This document shows positions 12,563 through 23,569 of a DNA stretch of 64,000 bases, in pieces. Position 1 is the first letter of the stretch. Each line of letters begins with the position of its first letter. This DNA comes from Telopea speciosissima (taxonomy: Eukaryota; Streptophyta; Magnoliopsida; Proteales; Proteaceae). Both the position numbers and the translations under genes were made by a program. The stretch covers positions 63,862,871-63,926,870 of the forward strand of contig NC_057918.1 in NCBI RefSeq assembly GCF_018873765.1, written 5' to 3'. The notes under the pieces were generated by a model, which saw nothing but the letters and a program-made list of their open reading frames with translations, was not told where the DNA came from and made no database searches.

Positions 12563-13257
12563 TGTTGCGTGTGAAAATCTCCGATGCTTGGTTCGCCCAC
12601 GGATGAGCCTGCAAAGACCAAGTGATGAGCACAAGAGAGCCGGTGTGGCTCCGGCCTAGGACTCTCCGATGCTAAAGTTAGATCACCAGTGCAACAGCGT
12701 AACTGCTAGTAAAAGTGAGATGAGGAATAGTGCTCCATACCTGGGTATTTATAGAGTAAGGAGGAGATGAGACGGTTGGAAGAGTCCTAGTATGGTAGGA
12801 GTCCTTCTTTCGGAAGGTTCTCTCGCGTAGAGCGGAGTGGAGAGTTATTTTCGGGGTCGGACTCTTATTAAGGTAAGAGTCCATGTAGAGTGCGATTCCG
12901 TGTTGCGCTGGGATCGCGGCTCGGTCCTTATCCCGTGATTCTCGGGATGTGCTGACGTGGCCCGGAGATCCCCGGTGGGGTGCTATGGGAGCTTCAATGG
13001 AGGAGGGCTAGGCCTACGAGGTCGGCCCATGGGGTCGGCAAGGGAGGTCAGCCCTGGAGGTTGGTCTCGGCCATGAGCTCGGCTAGGAGTCTATGGCTGA
13101 CCCGTATAATCTCGGCCTCAGCCACCGGCTAGCTCGCTCAAATCAGGCTTTGTCAGGTGACTTATCGGATATGGGGTCGGCCCAATTCGGTTCTCGGACT
13201 GAGGTCGGGTCGGCCACATGGCAGCCTCCGATAGGTGGGATGTTTTATGCCTCATCA
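12563..13257 (-). repeat. 3' LTR of the Tat gypsy element
   Basis: In element orientation it starts TGATGAGGCATAAAAC and ends CACACGCAACA. A TATA box CTATAAATA lies on the minus strand at 12,746-12,754. About 8 mismatches to 21,549-22,243, with no gaps. Confidence 0.95.
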
Positions 13258-13272
13258 CAAACCCCCCCACTC
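13258..13272 (-). other. Polypurine tract of the Tat gypsy element
   Basis: AGTGGGGGGGTTTG on the minus strand directly abuts the 3' LTR start, the expected position for plus-strand priming. Confidence 0.8.
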
Positions 13273-13512
13273 ATCAGGGGTCGGCTCGGCGTTGATGAGT
13301 GAAGTTTCCTGGTCGCTTGTCTACAAGATTCTTGCGGTTGAGTCGAGATTATTTATTGCTGCGGATTTGAAGTTGCACGATCTGACGGTTGGGTGTTAGT
13401 GCCACGTCAGCAGAGTCATTATGGCGGGCTCGGGAATTCGAAACGTCCTTTGAACTGGGCCGTTGGATCATGTTGAGCTCTGGTCGGCCGTTGGATCAGT
13501 AAAACCCAAGGA

Positions 13513-13520
13513 TTATAAAT
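13513..13520 (+). promoter_or_regulatory. TATA box of the antisense gene inside the gypsy element
   Basis: TATAAATA on the plus strand, about 200 bp upstream of the antisense ATG at 13,715 and outside both LTRs. Together with introns and a poly(A) signal it marks an independent transcription unit running against gag-pol. Confidence 0.65.
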
Positions 13521-13714
13521 AGGCGACTCCTAACTATTCATTCTTCACTGCTTTAAGTTATTGACTTCTCAACAAGTTTGGATCCGTCAACTCGGTAGAT
13601 CTCGTCGTTTGCTTGCTCGTGATCGACTCGGCCGAAGCTTCGTTCGTGATCGACTCGGCCGCCGTTTCGTTCCCGCTCAGCTCTTCTTCAACCAGTAAGT
13701 CTTCTCCGCCCAGT

Positions 13715-16028
13715 ATGTCAGTTGGTAGTAGTCCTATGAGCGAACTGCTCTCCAGGGCGGCAGAGGGCACGAGTCCGAGCTGAGAACTCCCCGCTCGCTC
13801 TCCCACCATAGACCTGTTGGGCTCGACCTCAGACGAGCCCGATGTAGTGGAGCTTCGTCAGGCCGAGGTGGCCGAACCCCCGTTACCCCTGGAGTTTGAC
13901 CACGCGGCCCAATCCACAGCCGCAGACCGGGCCGAGAACTCCGGGTCTTCCTCCTCCGATGAGGAATCAAGTGAGGGAGATTCGTCCGAGATGGGGGTTG
14001 GCTCGGTAAGCTCATCTACCGACGCCCCTGAGCCCGAGGAAGGCAGTGTCGGCACCGTTCCGAGCACGATCACGGAGGCCGACCTCGACTATCTGAGGAC
14101 GACCTACGCCATCCCCGAGGACATTCAGCTCCGAGTTCCTAACCCCGGGGAGATGGCCTGCTTCATTAGGCCCGGCGAGGTGGCTCTGTACGAGACACCC
14201 TTCAAGTATGCGTTCAGGGTCCCCGTTCTCAGCCTGGTGGACCAGATCTTGGACCACTTCCACTTGTCTCCTGGTCAGCTGGTGCCAAACTCTTGGCTGG
14301 CCGTGTACGGCTTCTACGCTTTGTTCTGCGAGATGGGCCGAGGTGCAAGCGTGGCGCTTTTTTCTCGGCTCTTCTTCCTGAAGAAGTCTCCCGAGAAGGG
14401 GTGGTACTACTTCTGCCGCCGATCGGGGAAGAGTACGGCTCTAGGCGGCCACAAATTTCTGGTCGGCACGCCGACCTTCAACAAGTATTGGAAGCCTCGT
14501 TTTTTCTTTGCTTCCATTCCCAACAGCCCTCTCCGAACCGAGTGGAAGGAGATGAACCTGAACTATGTCAATAGGGTACTACCCCTGACCAAGAACGAGA
14601 TGACCTTGCTCGACCTGATCCCCCAGCGTCCGCCCTTCGATGTCCTCCAGCTTCAGGACGAGGGGTTTCTTCAGAGTTGGCATATGACCCCGGGTAGGAG
14701 CCCTTGCCGAGCCTGTCTCTGTTGTCCGAGCTGACCCCTTTACTTAGTTTTCTTTTCCTTTTTTGACTTGTTTTTTTTTTTTATGTTCTCGGTTTCTCTT
14801 GCAGTGGTCGGCCACATTCCTCCTATGGACACAGCTCGGCTAAAGGCCGAGACCATCGCAGATAGGAAGAAGAAAAATTCAGAGAAGAAACCCCGGGGCG
14901 AGTCCTCCAAGGCCTCCAAGGGCAAGGCCGTGATGCCGGGACCATCGAACGCGGTGGTCGGTCTGGAGGCCCAGAAGAACACAGGTCCAGCCGGGTCTCC
15001 GAGGAAGGGGAAAGGCCGAAAAGGCGAGAGGAGCCCACCGAGAGACATCAAGCGTCAAAAGCTCTCGGTAAACCTGACGAGTGGCGGCCTTCCGCCCGTG
15101 GCTTCTCCCACAACATCTCCCGATACATCTTGGGGAGGGCTTCGGCCAACAATGTCCCTGTGAGGCCGACCTGGCGCCTCTTCCCGGGGGACTCGGCCTT
15201 GACGTCGGCCGCTCAGGCCAAGGAATGGCTTGATGCAGGTCGGATTCCTGCCGACAAGGAGAAGCTCGAGGCGTTGTCTGACCCCGAGCTCCTCTCCACC
15301 CTATTCCAAGATTTTAACATGGTAAGTTTTCTTGTCGGCTTTTGTAATTAGATATGATCTGGGTAATTGGTCTTGATTTTTGTTCTCGTGCTTTTTTGTA
15401 GGGGTTCGCCAAAGCAGTGGAGACCATGCTCCGCTTCGAGCGGCTCCTGACCGAGAACTATTCCTTGGACGTCCAGTGCAAGAAGGCTTATCAGGATGCC
15501 CAGGATGCCATTCAGAGGCATCGGGAGACCCAAGAGAAGCTCACCGCTGCTGAGGCCGAAGTGGAGAGCTCTCAGGCCGAGGTGGTCAGACAGAGAGAGA
15601 AGGTCCGGGCTCTGCAGGCTCGGCTCGCCGAGGTGAAGGAGAAGGCCAAGGAAGATCTGGCCACGGCTCGGAGCGCGGCAGTCAGCGACTATCTCCAATC
15701 GGAGGAGTACGCCGATATCTGCCATGAGATCAGGAAGCCTCCCTTCGCCGAAGGTTTTGAGGCAGGCCGAGCTGAGCTTTTGGCCGAGATCAAGGCGGCG
15801 TACCCTGATCTCAATCTCTCCCGTTTTGATGATGATGCGACTACCTTTGCAGGGGAGATGGGAGATAAGGAGGGAGCCGAGGTCACCCAAGCTCTGCCCC
15901 TTAAGGCACCTGCTCCGGCCGACGTCTTCCCTCTGGGAGCTGGACCCCAAGACCCTGCTGCCGAGCCCAGTACCGTGGACCCTTCCGAGGTCGCCTCCAA
16001 GTCCCACGCCGAGGAGACGGAGATGTAA
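13715..16028 (+). pseudogene. Antisense gene of the gypsy element: PF04195-like protein, three exons
   Basis: Exon 1 runs 13,715-14,693, intron 1 14,694-14,804 (GTAGG...TTGCAG), exon 2 14,805-15,321, intron 2 15,322-15,401 (GTAAGT...TTGTAG) and exon 3 15,402-16,028. The frame is kept across both introns. Exon 1 has an acidic Ser/Glu-rich part, then a globular region (AIPEDIQLRVPNPGE, SPGQLVPNSWLAVYGFYAL) typical of the 'putative gypsy type transposon' family. Exon 2 is Lys/Arg-rich, ending FPGDSALTSAAQAKEWLDAG. Exon 3 is a long coiled coil (EKLTAAEAEVESSQAEVVRQ) with a Pro/Ala-rich tail. Two defects are visible: an in-frame TGA at 13,781-13,783, 22 codons after the ATG, and a frameshift near 15,080-15,110. 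A start after the TGA would need a non-AUG codon. Function is unknown; in relatives such antisense frames are conserved, which suggests a role for the element. Confidence 0.75.
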
Positions 16029-16103
16029 AAATTTTCTTTTTTTTTTTTTTTTCTGGGGCCGAACTGCCCATTTTGTAACCGTGCCGATCAGCGGCTTACA
16101 ATG

Positions 16104-16109
16104 AATAAA
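16104..16109 (+). terminator. Poly(A) signal of the antisense gene
   Basis: AATAAA on the plus strand, about 80 bp after the antisense stop codon at 16,026-16,028. Confidence 0.5.
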
Positions 16110-16445
16110 ACAACTTATTTTTTCTAGAATTTGTCTAAGTATTTTAACTCGGCGCCCTCAGCATTCTTTTCCTTGCGTATTCTGTTTTGTTTGTGGCCAA
16201 GCTGCCGAGTCGTTTCACTAGCCGAGCTTAGGAACTCATTTCTTTTTCATCCATGCCTCATGTGGTAGGCGGTTTCGGTCATGCCACGCCCGAGGTCAAT
16301 GTGATCCTCGCTTTGGTTGGTTAATTCGCCTTTCCCTTCGGTCCGATTGGAGAGGCTATCATATAAGCGGACGCGTGGCCGAATATCCTTCCTGGCCGAG
16401 CCTAATGCCTTAGCTTAGTTTTGTACTTTGTTAGGCTCGGCCAAA

Positions 16446-16835
16446 TAGGGATGTCGGCCCTTGAGAGGTCGGCCAGGTCTATGAGGACAGGTCTTACGAC
16501 TTGGCTGCCGACCTACGAGGGTCGGTCTTTGATGTCGACCTAGTCTATGAGGACCGGTCTTATGACTTGGCTGCCGACCTATGAGGGTCGGTCTTTGATG
16601 TCGGCCTGGTCTATGAGGACCGGTCTTACGACTTGGCTGCCGACCTATAAGGGTCGGTCTTTGAGGTCGGCCTGGTCTATGAGGATCGATCTTTCGACTT
16701 GGCTGCCGACCTATGAGGGTCGGTCTTTGATGTCGGCCTGGTCTATGAGGACCGGTCTTACGACTTGGCTGCCGACCTATGAGGGTCGGTCTTTGATGTC
16801 GGCCTGGTCTATGAGGACCGGTCTTACGACTTCGA
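16446..16835. repeat. 66-bp tandem repeat (about 6 copies) between antisense gene and pol
   Basis: The marker GTCTATGAGGA recurs at exact 66-bp steps (GTCT phase at 16,477, 16,543, 16,609, 16,675, 16,741 and 16,807). Copies are nearly identical and rich in GGTCGG/CCGACC. Because 66 is a multiple of three, a spurious 127-codon open frame (16,547-16,930) runs through them. Confidence 0.93.
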
Positions 16836-16956
16836 CCTGGGAGCTTGCCAATACGTTAAGTGGTGGAGAAAAGACTTTATTGAATCAAATGTCAGAACTG
16901 AAGCCGAATACAAGCATGCTCAATTATTGAAAAAACTTCTTCAAATTTTCCGAGTT

Positions 16957-19900
16957 CTAAGGTCTCGGTACCTTCTTGCCCCCCGGAGTCTGCAAGCGAT
17001 ATGTGCCAGGGCGAATTTGCTTGGAGACTATGTACGGGCCTTCCCAATTTGGTGCTAATTTTCCTTGTTGCCTCGGCTGGGATGCGCTGAGTTTTCTGAG
17101 AACAAGGTCCCCTTGGCGGAAATGCCGCTCTTTGACTCTTGAATCATAGTAGCTCGCCGTCTTCTGTTGGTACGCCGCGTTCCGGAGTAGGGCATTTTCT
17201 CGGCCTTCATCGAGGAAGTCCAGATTGGCTCTCAGCCCATCTTCATAGGTCTTCTCATCGAAGTTGAGCACTCGGTACGATGAGGCCATAACTTTAACCG
17301 GTGCGAGGGCTTCGGTCCCATAAGCGAGGCGAAATGGACTCTCCCCGGTTGGAGTTCTTACAGTCGTCCGATATGCCCATAGGACGCTTGGGAGTTCTTC
17401 CACCCATCTCCCCTTGGCCTCATCCAACCTTCTCTTAATGCCGGCGAGTAATGTTCGGTTGGACACCTCTACTTGTCCATTTGCTTGTGGATGAGCTACC
17501 GAGATGGGTCGAAAGTCAATGTGGAAGTGCTCGCAGAACTCTCGAAAGGCCGGGTTATTGAATTGCGCGCCATTATCAGTGATGAGAACTTTCGATAGCC
17601 CGAACCGGTAGATGACCTTATCTCGGAAAAATTTCTCCATGTTCTTCTCAGTGATTGTGGCAAGGGGCTCGGCCTCGACCCACTTGGTGAAGTAATCGAT
17701 CGCTACTACTACGTATTTTCTGTTTCCCGATGCCGGGGTGAAATCTCCGAGAATGTCCATTCCCCACATAGCGAATGGGATTGGGCTCAGCATTGAGGTT
17801 AACTTTGTTGCTGGTCGGCTTGGGATTGGCGCAAACAATTGGCACTTCTCACACGTCTTCACGTATCTCATGGCCTCTTCTTGCATTCTTGGCCAATAGA
17901 ATCCTTGCTGAAGTATCTTGTATGCAAGAGCTCGGCCGCCCATGTGACTCCCGCATATTCCCTCATGCACCTCGGCTAATGCATACTCGGCCCCCTTCGG
18001 TCCCAGACATCGGAGAAGAGGGGCCGAGATTGCTCTTTTGTAGAGTACTCCGTCGATCATCGAGTACTTGGAAGCTCGGATCTTGACCTTCCTTGCTTCG
18101 TCTCGGTTCCCCGGGAGCAGGTCATTCTCCAAGTAGTTGACAATGGGGTCCAACCAGGTCGGCCTGTCCTCTTCAATGTGCTTTACGCTTTCTTCTTGTA
18201 AGGAGGGCTTCTCCAATATTTCTATGTATACTGACCGGCTCAGGTATTGGAGGTCGGCCTCGGCCAACCTGGATAAGGAGTCAGCCGCGGCATTCTCTTT
18301 TCTCGGTATTCGAGTCATCTCAAAGTGCTCGAGCTCGGAGATCAGATCTCGTTCTCGGCCCAGGTATGCTATCATCCTTTCGTCTTTCGCCTCGTAGTCT
18401 CTGTTGACCTGGTTGACCACAAGTTGGGAGTCTCCTCGCACCTTCAACCGCTTTATGCCCATAGCTTTGCTGACTCGAAGTCCAGCTAGAAGGGCTTCAT
18501 ACTCAGCCTCATTGTTCGAGGCGGGAAACTTGAACCTTAGGGCATATTGGACCAGAAACCCTTCGGGGCTTACAAGTATTAGGCCGGCCCCGCTTCCTCC
18601 GGAGTTGCTTGAGCCGTCGACATTCATGGTCCAAATCGGGTCGGCAGTAGCCCCGACCTCTTCGACTGTCTTTTCTTCTCCGACCTCATGTTCGGGCCCC
18701 GTGCATTCGGCGATGAAGTCGGCAAGGGCTTGTCCTTTTATCGACGTCCTCGGTCGATAGCTTATATCGTATTCACTCAGCTCAACCGCCCAGGAAAACA
18801 GCCGTCCCGAAACGTCAGGTTTGTGCAATATCTTCTTGAGTGGCTGGTCGGTCAGTACCGCGATCGGATGAGCTTGGAAGTACGGCCTTAGTTTCCTTGC
18901 AGCCGTGACTAGAGCGAATGCTACTTTCTCAAACCCGGAGTACCTTGTCTCAGCATCAACAAGAACGTGGCTGATATAGTATATCGGCCTTTGAGTTCGA
19001 CTCTCTTCCCTGATCAACACCGCACTGACCGCTACGGGAGTGGCGGCTAAGTAGACTTGAAGCTCCTCTTCTGGTTTAGGTCGGCTGAGAAGAGGCGGGT
19101 TCTCCAAATATTTCTTCAGCTCTTCAAAAGCTTCCTGGCATTCGGACGGCCAGATAAAGTCTTTTGGGTTTCGGATATTCTTTAGGGCCTTAAAGAACGG
19201 TAGGCACTTGTCGCTCGATCTCGACATGAATCGCGCCAACGCCGCCACACGTCTGTTTAGCCTCTGTACTTCTCGGATCGTCCTTGGAGGACTCATCTCT
19301 TAGATGGCTCTGATTTTTGCCGGATTGGCTTCGATGCCTCTGACAGAGACCATGAAGCCGAGGAACTTTCCCGAGGTTACGCCAAATGCACACTTGGCGG
19401 GATTCAGCTTCATCTGGTTCTTCCTCAATACGCCAAAGGCTTCTTCCAGGTCGGCCAAGTGGTGTTCGGCCTTCAAACTTTTCACCAACATGTCGTCCAC
19501 GTAGACTTCCATGTTCTTTCCGATCTGTCCGCGGAATATATAGTTCACGAGGCGCTGGTATGTCGCTCCGGCGTTCTTCAATCCGAACGGCATGACCTTG
19601 TAGCAGAAATTCTCTTGGTCAGTTCGGAAGGCCGTGTACGACTCGTCCTCCTCATGCATCATGATTTGGTTGTAGCCGGAGTACGCGTCCATAAAACTCA
19701 GCATCTCGTGACCTGCCGGGGCGTCTATCAAGAGGTCGATCCAAGGTAGTGGGTATTCATCTTTTGGGCAAGCCTTGTTGAGATCGGTGTAGTCGACACA
19801 CATTCTCCACTTCCCGTTCGGTTTAGGGACCATGACGACGTTGGCCAACCAGGTCTAGAATTTCTCTTCTCGGATGAATCCTGATCGGCGAAGCTTTTCC

Positions 19901-21548
19901 ACCTCTTCTTTGATTGCAGTTTGTCGATCAAGTGCGTAGTTCCTTCTCTTCTGCCGGATTGGTTTTCGACCCGGATCCACATGGAGTCGGTGCTCAGCTA
20001 TATGCCTGGGTATGCCCGACATGTCAGCGGCCGACCAGGCGAAGACATCGGCATTCGCTTTTAAGAAAACTCCGAGCCGCCTCCTTTGATCTTCATTTAG
20101 TAGTGATCCGAGCTGGACCACCTTGGCTGGGTCATCTTCGCTGAGATGAAGTGGGGTGAGGTCTTCCACGGGTCGTCATCTTCTCTCGATCAGCTCATCC
20201 CGCTGATCTTCGGGGAGATGCTCGGCGCACATGGCCATTCCTCGCACATTACCCTTGTTTTGCTTGACGAAAGTAGCGTAGCACTCTCGTGCCTTCTTCT
20301 GGTCGTCTCGGACCTCGCCGACACCGTTCTCGGTGGGGAACTTCATCTTCAAGTGTGTCGGGGAGATGATGGCTTGGAGGGCGGTCAATGAAGGACGGCC
20401 GAGTATGGCGTTGAATGCCACTATCGACCGTACCACCATGAATTTAACTTGGATCGTCGCCTGGCATGGAGCTTGCCCAATTGTGACTAGTAGGTCGATC
20501 GAGCCCTTGATGGTCGCGGCCGCTCCCGAGAACCCGTGAAGCGAGGTGCCTTCGGGCTTGAGAGCTTCATCGCAGAACCCAAATTATCGGTACGCTTCTA
20601 GTGACATAAGGTCCACGGATGCGCCGGTATCGACCAATACACGGTGGACGGGCCTGTTCGCAATTTCTACCTGCACCACTAAAGCATCGTCATGAGGTAA
20701 ACTTATACCTTCAAGGTCAGCTTCGGTGAAGGAGATCGTCAACGCCGGCTTGAGTTTCTTGGCGGGCATCTCGGCCACTCCGACGAAGCGCGCGTTTGCC
20801 TTAGCCTTTCGAGTAGTCTCTTGCCCGGGCCCTCCGAGGATAGTGTATATGGGGGCTCCCTTGTCATTGCTCGGCCCGGATCCGTCCTCCTTCTTCTCGG
20901 CTCGGACCTTGTCATCGTCTCTTTCAACTCGCCTGTTTTCGGTCCTAGGCTCGGCTCTTCTTTGATCTCGGTCATCAGGCCGCCGACCTCCACGATCTTC
21001 TCGGCCTCCTTTGACATATCGCTTCAAATGACCCACTTTTATCAGCTCTTCGATTTCTCTTTTCAGCTGATCGTGACCGGTGTCCTTGTGGAACTGGCAA
21101 TATTTGTTGGGATTCCGAGATGACCCCGCTTGCATCGGTCGGGGTCGACGGATGTACCCCCCATCTTGTATTTGCATCAGGATCTCCTTGCGAGACGCAT
21201 TCAATGGCGTGTAGTCGGGGCTCCGAGCTCGATCCGACCTGTCAGCTCGGCGATCCGTCCTTGGCCTTTTGCCTTCCCTTCTGTCGTCTGTTGTCGGCCT
21301 TTTCTTGTCGGTATGACCTTCGTTGCCCTTCCGGGCTTGGAGGACCTCGGCCATATTTACGAATTCGTTGCACCTCTCCAAGAGCTCGGCCAGGTTTCTT
21401 GTCGGCTTCCGGGCCAAGTCCTTGATAAGGTCCATGTCGGCCAATCCGTTGCTCATAGCCGTATGGGCCGTGGCCTCATCCAAATCCTTGATATCTAAGG
21501 ATTCCTTGTTGAAGCGGGAGACGAATGCTCGGATCGACTCGCCAAATC
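16957..21548 (-). pseudogene. Tat gypsy gag-pol, N-terminally truncated, four in-frame stops
   Basis: A single reading frame on the minus strand starts directly at the LTR edge (21,548) in mid-gag (ESIRAFVSRFNKESL). It continues through a shortened zinc knuckle (KYCQFHKDTGHD), protease (VLVDTGASVDLM...FNAILGRPSL), RT (DLNKACPKDEYPLP...YVDDMLVKS), a first RNase H (LAATPVAVSAVLIREE) and a second RVT_3-type RNase H (WTMNVDGSSNSGGSGAGLIL...NNEAEYEALLAGL). Integrase (GMDILGDF...ITDNGAQF...HPQANGQVEVSN, i.e. D, D, E) follows, ending at 16,957. In-frame stops are TAA 20,584-20,586, TGA 20,176-20,178, TAG 19,855-19,857 and TAA 19,300-19,302, with no frameshift. About 290 gag codons present in the related element at 35,392-37,371, and the leader, are missing. 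Confidence 0.95.
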
Positions 21549-22243
21549 TGTTGCGTGTGAAAATCTCCGATGCTTGGTTCGCCCACGGATGAGCCTACAA
21601 AGACCAAGTGATGAGCACAAGAGAGCCGGTGTGGCTCCGGCCTAGGACTCTCCGATGCTAAAGTTAGATCACCAGTGCAACAGCGTAACTGCTAGTAAAA
21701 GTGAGATGAGGAATAGTGCTCCATACCTGGGTATTTATAGAATAAGGAGGAGATGAGACGGTTGGAAGAGTCCTAGTATGGTAGGAGTCCTTCTTTCGGA
21801 AGGTTCTCTCGCGTAGAGCGGAGTGGAGAGTTATTTTCGGGGTCGGACTCTTATTAAGGTAAGAGTCCATGTAGAGTGCGATTCCGTGTTGCGCTGGGAT
21901 CGCGGCTCGGTCCTTATCCCGTGATTCTCGGGATGTGCTGACGTGGCCCGGAGATCCCCGGTGGGGTGCTATGGGAGCTTCAATGGAGGAGGGCTAGGCC
22001 TACGAGGTCGGCCCATGGGGTCGGCAAGGGAGGTCGGCCCGGGAGGTTGGTCTCGGCCATGAGCTCGGCTAGGAGTCTATGGCTGACCTGTATAATCTCG
22101 GCCTCAGCCACCGGCTAGCTCGCTCAAATCAGGCTTTGTCAGGTGACTTATCGGATATGGGGTCGGCCCAATTCGGTTCTCGGACTGAGGTCGGGTCGGC
22201 CACGTGGCAACCTCCAATAGGTGGGATGTTTTATGCCTCATCA
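21549..22243 (-). repeat. 5' LTR of the Tat gypsy element
   Basis: 695 bp with TATA box CTATAAATA at 21,732-21,740 (minus). Its inner edge at 21,549 abuts mid-gag coding sequence. The first bases inside, GATTTGGCGAGTCG, do not look like a usual primer-binding site plus leader. Confidence 0.95.
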
Positions 22244-22248
22244 ACAAT

Positions 22249-22509
22249 TTTGAGGTTTAATCGATCGGACTTTAAAATTGGAAATTGAAGGTATCCATCT
22301 ATCATTCCATATTGAAATTTTATCTCCAAAGCCAACGATCCAAATAAGGCCCAAAATAAGCGAGTCCATGCCTTCCAATAAACTGCGCCAACCCCAGGAG
22401 GGCTGATGACCCAACTTAGCCTGCAAAAAATCCTTATTAGGAAAATAAATATTCTTCATCATAGTGGCCCACACCAAGGAAGGAGATGACCAAATCCTCC
22501 AAGCATTAC
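22249..22509 (-). pseudogene. LINE pol fragment, 5' part of the split LINE
   Basis: Encodes WRIWSSPSLVWATMMKNIYF...AKLGHQPSWGWRSLLEG...FGDKISIWNDRWIP on the minus strand, a typical plant LINE region between RT and zf-RVT. It joins the frame of the fragment ending at 12,562 when the gypsy element and one ACAAT copy are removed. Confidence 0.85.
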
Positions 22510-22523
22510 AGGTTACCAATTTT

Positions 22524-23569
22524 ACAACATAAATAGGATACCTCTCTAAGGAATTCTTTTTTTCAAGATCTAAGACCAGATTTGGTATGATTTCTAGTTC
22601 AATTTCAAATTGATTTCATGAAATAGTCAACAAATAGATTTTTGGTCAGGAGATTGAAATTGTTTTGGTTGTATCAATATGAAATATTTCATGAATAAAA
22701 TATCCATTTGATAGTTCAATTTTTTAGGATGGATTCTCTATATTTCTTTGGGAAGGGTGGTGGTGGGGCGGTGGTGACAGTGGCAGTGGCGGTGGTGGCG
22801 GGGTTGTGGTGGCAACGGTAACAGTGGAGTGGTGATTAAACCATTAGGAGAAGAAAGGTGGTGTTTTATTTTTAACATGAAATTACTACTTTACTCATCA
22901 AAATAACCATGCGCTCATTAAAGAGCAAGAGTAAAATCAATAAGGTTCGACTTACAACATTAAAATTTCCATTGATGAAATATATTGTGTCTCATTAAAT
23001 TACTTGTACACCCCCTATACTATGATCCGGTTGTTTGACACCCCCAAAGTTTGAAATTATTACTTGAAGCCCCCTTGCATTTTAAGATTTCTTACAATTA
23101 GCCTTTGTCCAAATGTCCATTAGTCAGTCACCATTTAGCGATGAAGTCATGGGTTAGAAAAATCCTAAATGCTCAAACTACCCTTTAAGGGTAGTGAGAA
23201 TTGACCCTTCTACCCTTTGGCCATAGTAGAAGGAAAGATGTCTTCCATTTCACCGTTGAACAAACCTCCATTCCATTTGTTGTTGTTGTGGCGATTTGCA
23301 AACGTCGGAGAAAAATGAAGCAAACATCCTAGGAAGATCCCACCATGGCCATAAAAAAAACCCCAACCATTCTTACTTGTTTTCTGATTTTTTTTTTCTT
23401 GGGAGAAAAAGGGATCGGTGGAGCGCGATTGGAGAAACCAAAATGAAAACACCAACTGAATTTTTTGGCTTCAACGGTTAGAATAGATATGTATAAAGAA
23501 TTTTTAAATTTGTACAAAATCACGCTTTTAAAAAAAAAATTTCCTTGGGCAGCCTTGGCTGCCATTATC
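22524..23569. other. Intergenic: G-rich low-complexity tract and MITE-like remnants
   Basis: 22,746-22,835 is a GGTGGC/GTGGCA-rich low-complexity stretch. From about 23,000 comes text such as TTGTACACCCCCTATACTATG, resembling ends of Mutator-like MITEs, but the partner inverted repeat is unclear. Short open frames here are low complexity. No gene seen. Confidence 0.4.

Larger units (their letters stand above)
12563..22243 (-). mobile_element. Ty3/gypsy LTR retrotransposon, Tat lineage, 9.7 kb, with antisense gene
   Basis: Two 695-bp LTRs (12,563-13,257 and 21,549-22,243) are flanked by the perfect duplication ACAAT (12,558-12,562 and 22,244-22,248) inside a LINE. Gag-pol reads on the minus strand. 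The LTRs differ at only about 8 of 695 positions by eye, so the insertion is young. Two RNase H domains (the second of RVT_3 type) and a PF04195-like antisense gene next to the 3' LTR match the Tat clade (Grande/RIRE2-like). The 5' leader and N-terminal half of gag are missing, and pol has four in-frame stops, so the element is non-autonomous. Confidence 0.95.
11156..22509 (-). mobile_element. 5'-truncated LINE, split by a gypsy element
   Basis: Flanked by a 14-bp target-site duplication with one mismatch: AGGTTACTAATTTT at 11,142-11,155 and AGGTTACCAATTTT at 22,510-22,523. The 3' end is at the low-coordinate side, with the T run at 11,152-11,160 as the poly(A) tail. The LINE itself is about 1.67 kb (11,156-12,562 plus 22,249-22,509). 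The gypsy element 12,563-22,243 interrupts it with its own 5-bp duplication. Severe 5' truncation is typical of LINE insertion. Confidence 0.85.

Noticed and set aside
13817-14734. Host gene of unknown function
   Set aside because: It lies between the LTRs of a gypsy element and matches the antisense-frame family of Tat elements.
16446-16835. Regularly spaced repeats resembling a CRISPR array
   Set aside because: Units abut with no unique spacers, and the sequence is plant nuclear DNA.
16547-16930. 127-codon ORF of 22-residue repeats, possible repeat protein
   Set aside because: It is the translation of the 66-bp DNA tandem repeat, starts in the middle of a unit and lies in a retrotransposon spacer.
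16957-20586. The four gypsy stop codons as programmed readthrough or recoding sites
   Set aside because: Four different positions with three different stop codons, some inside catalytic domains; decay is simpler.
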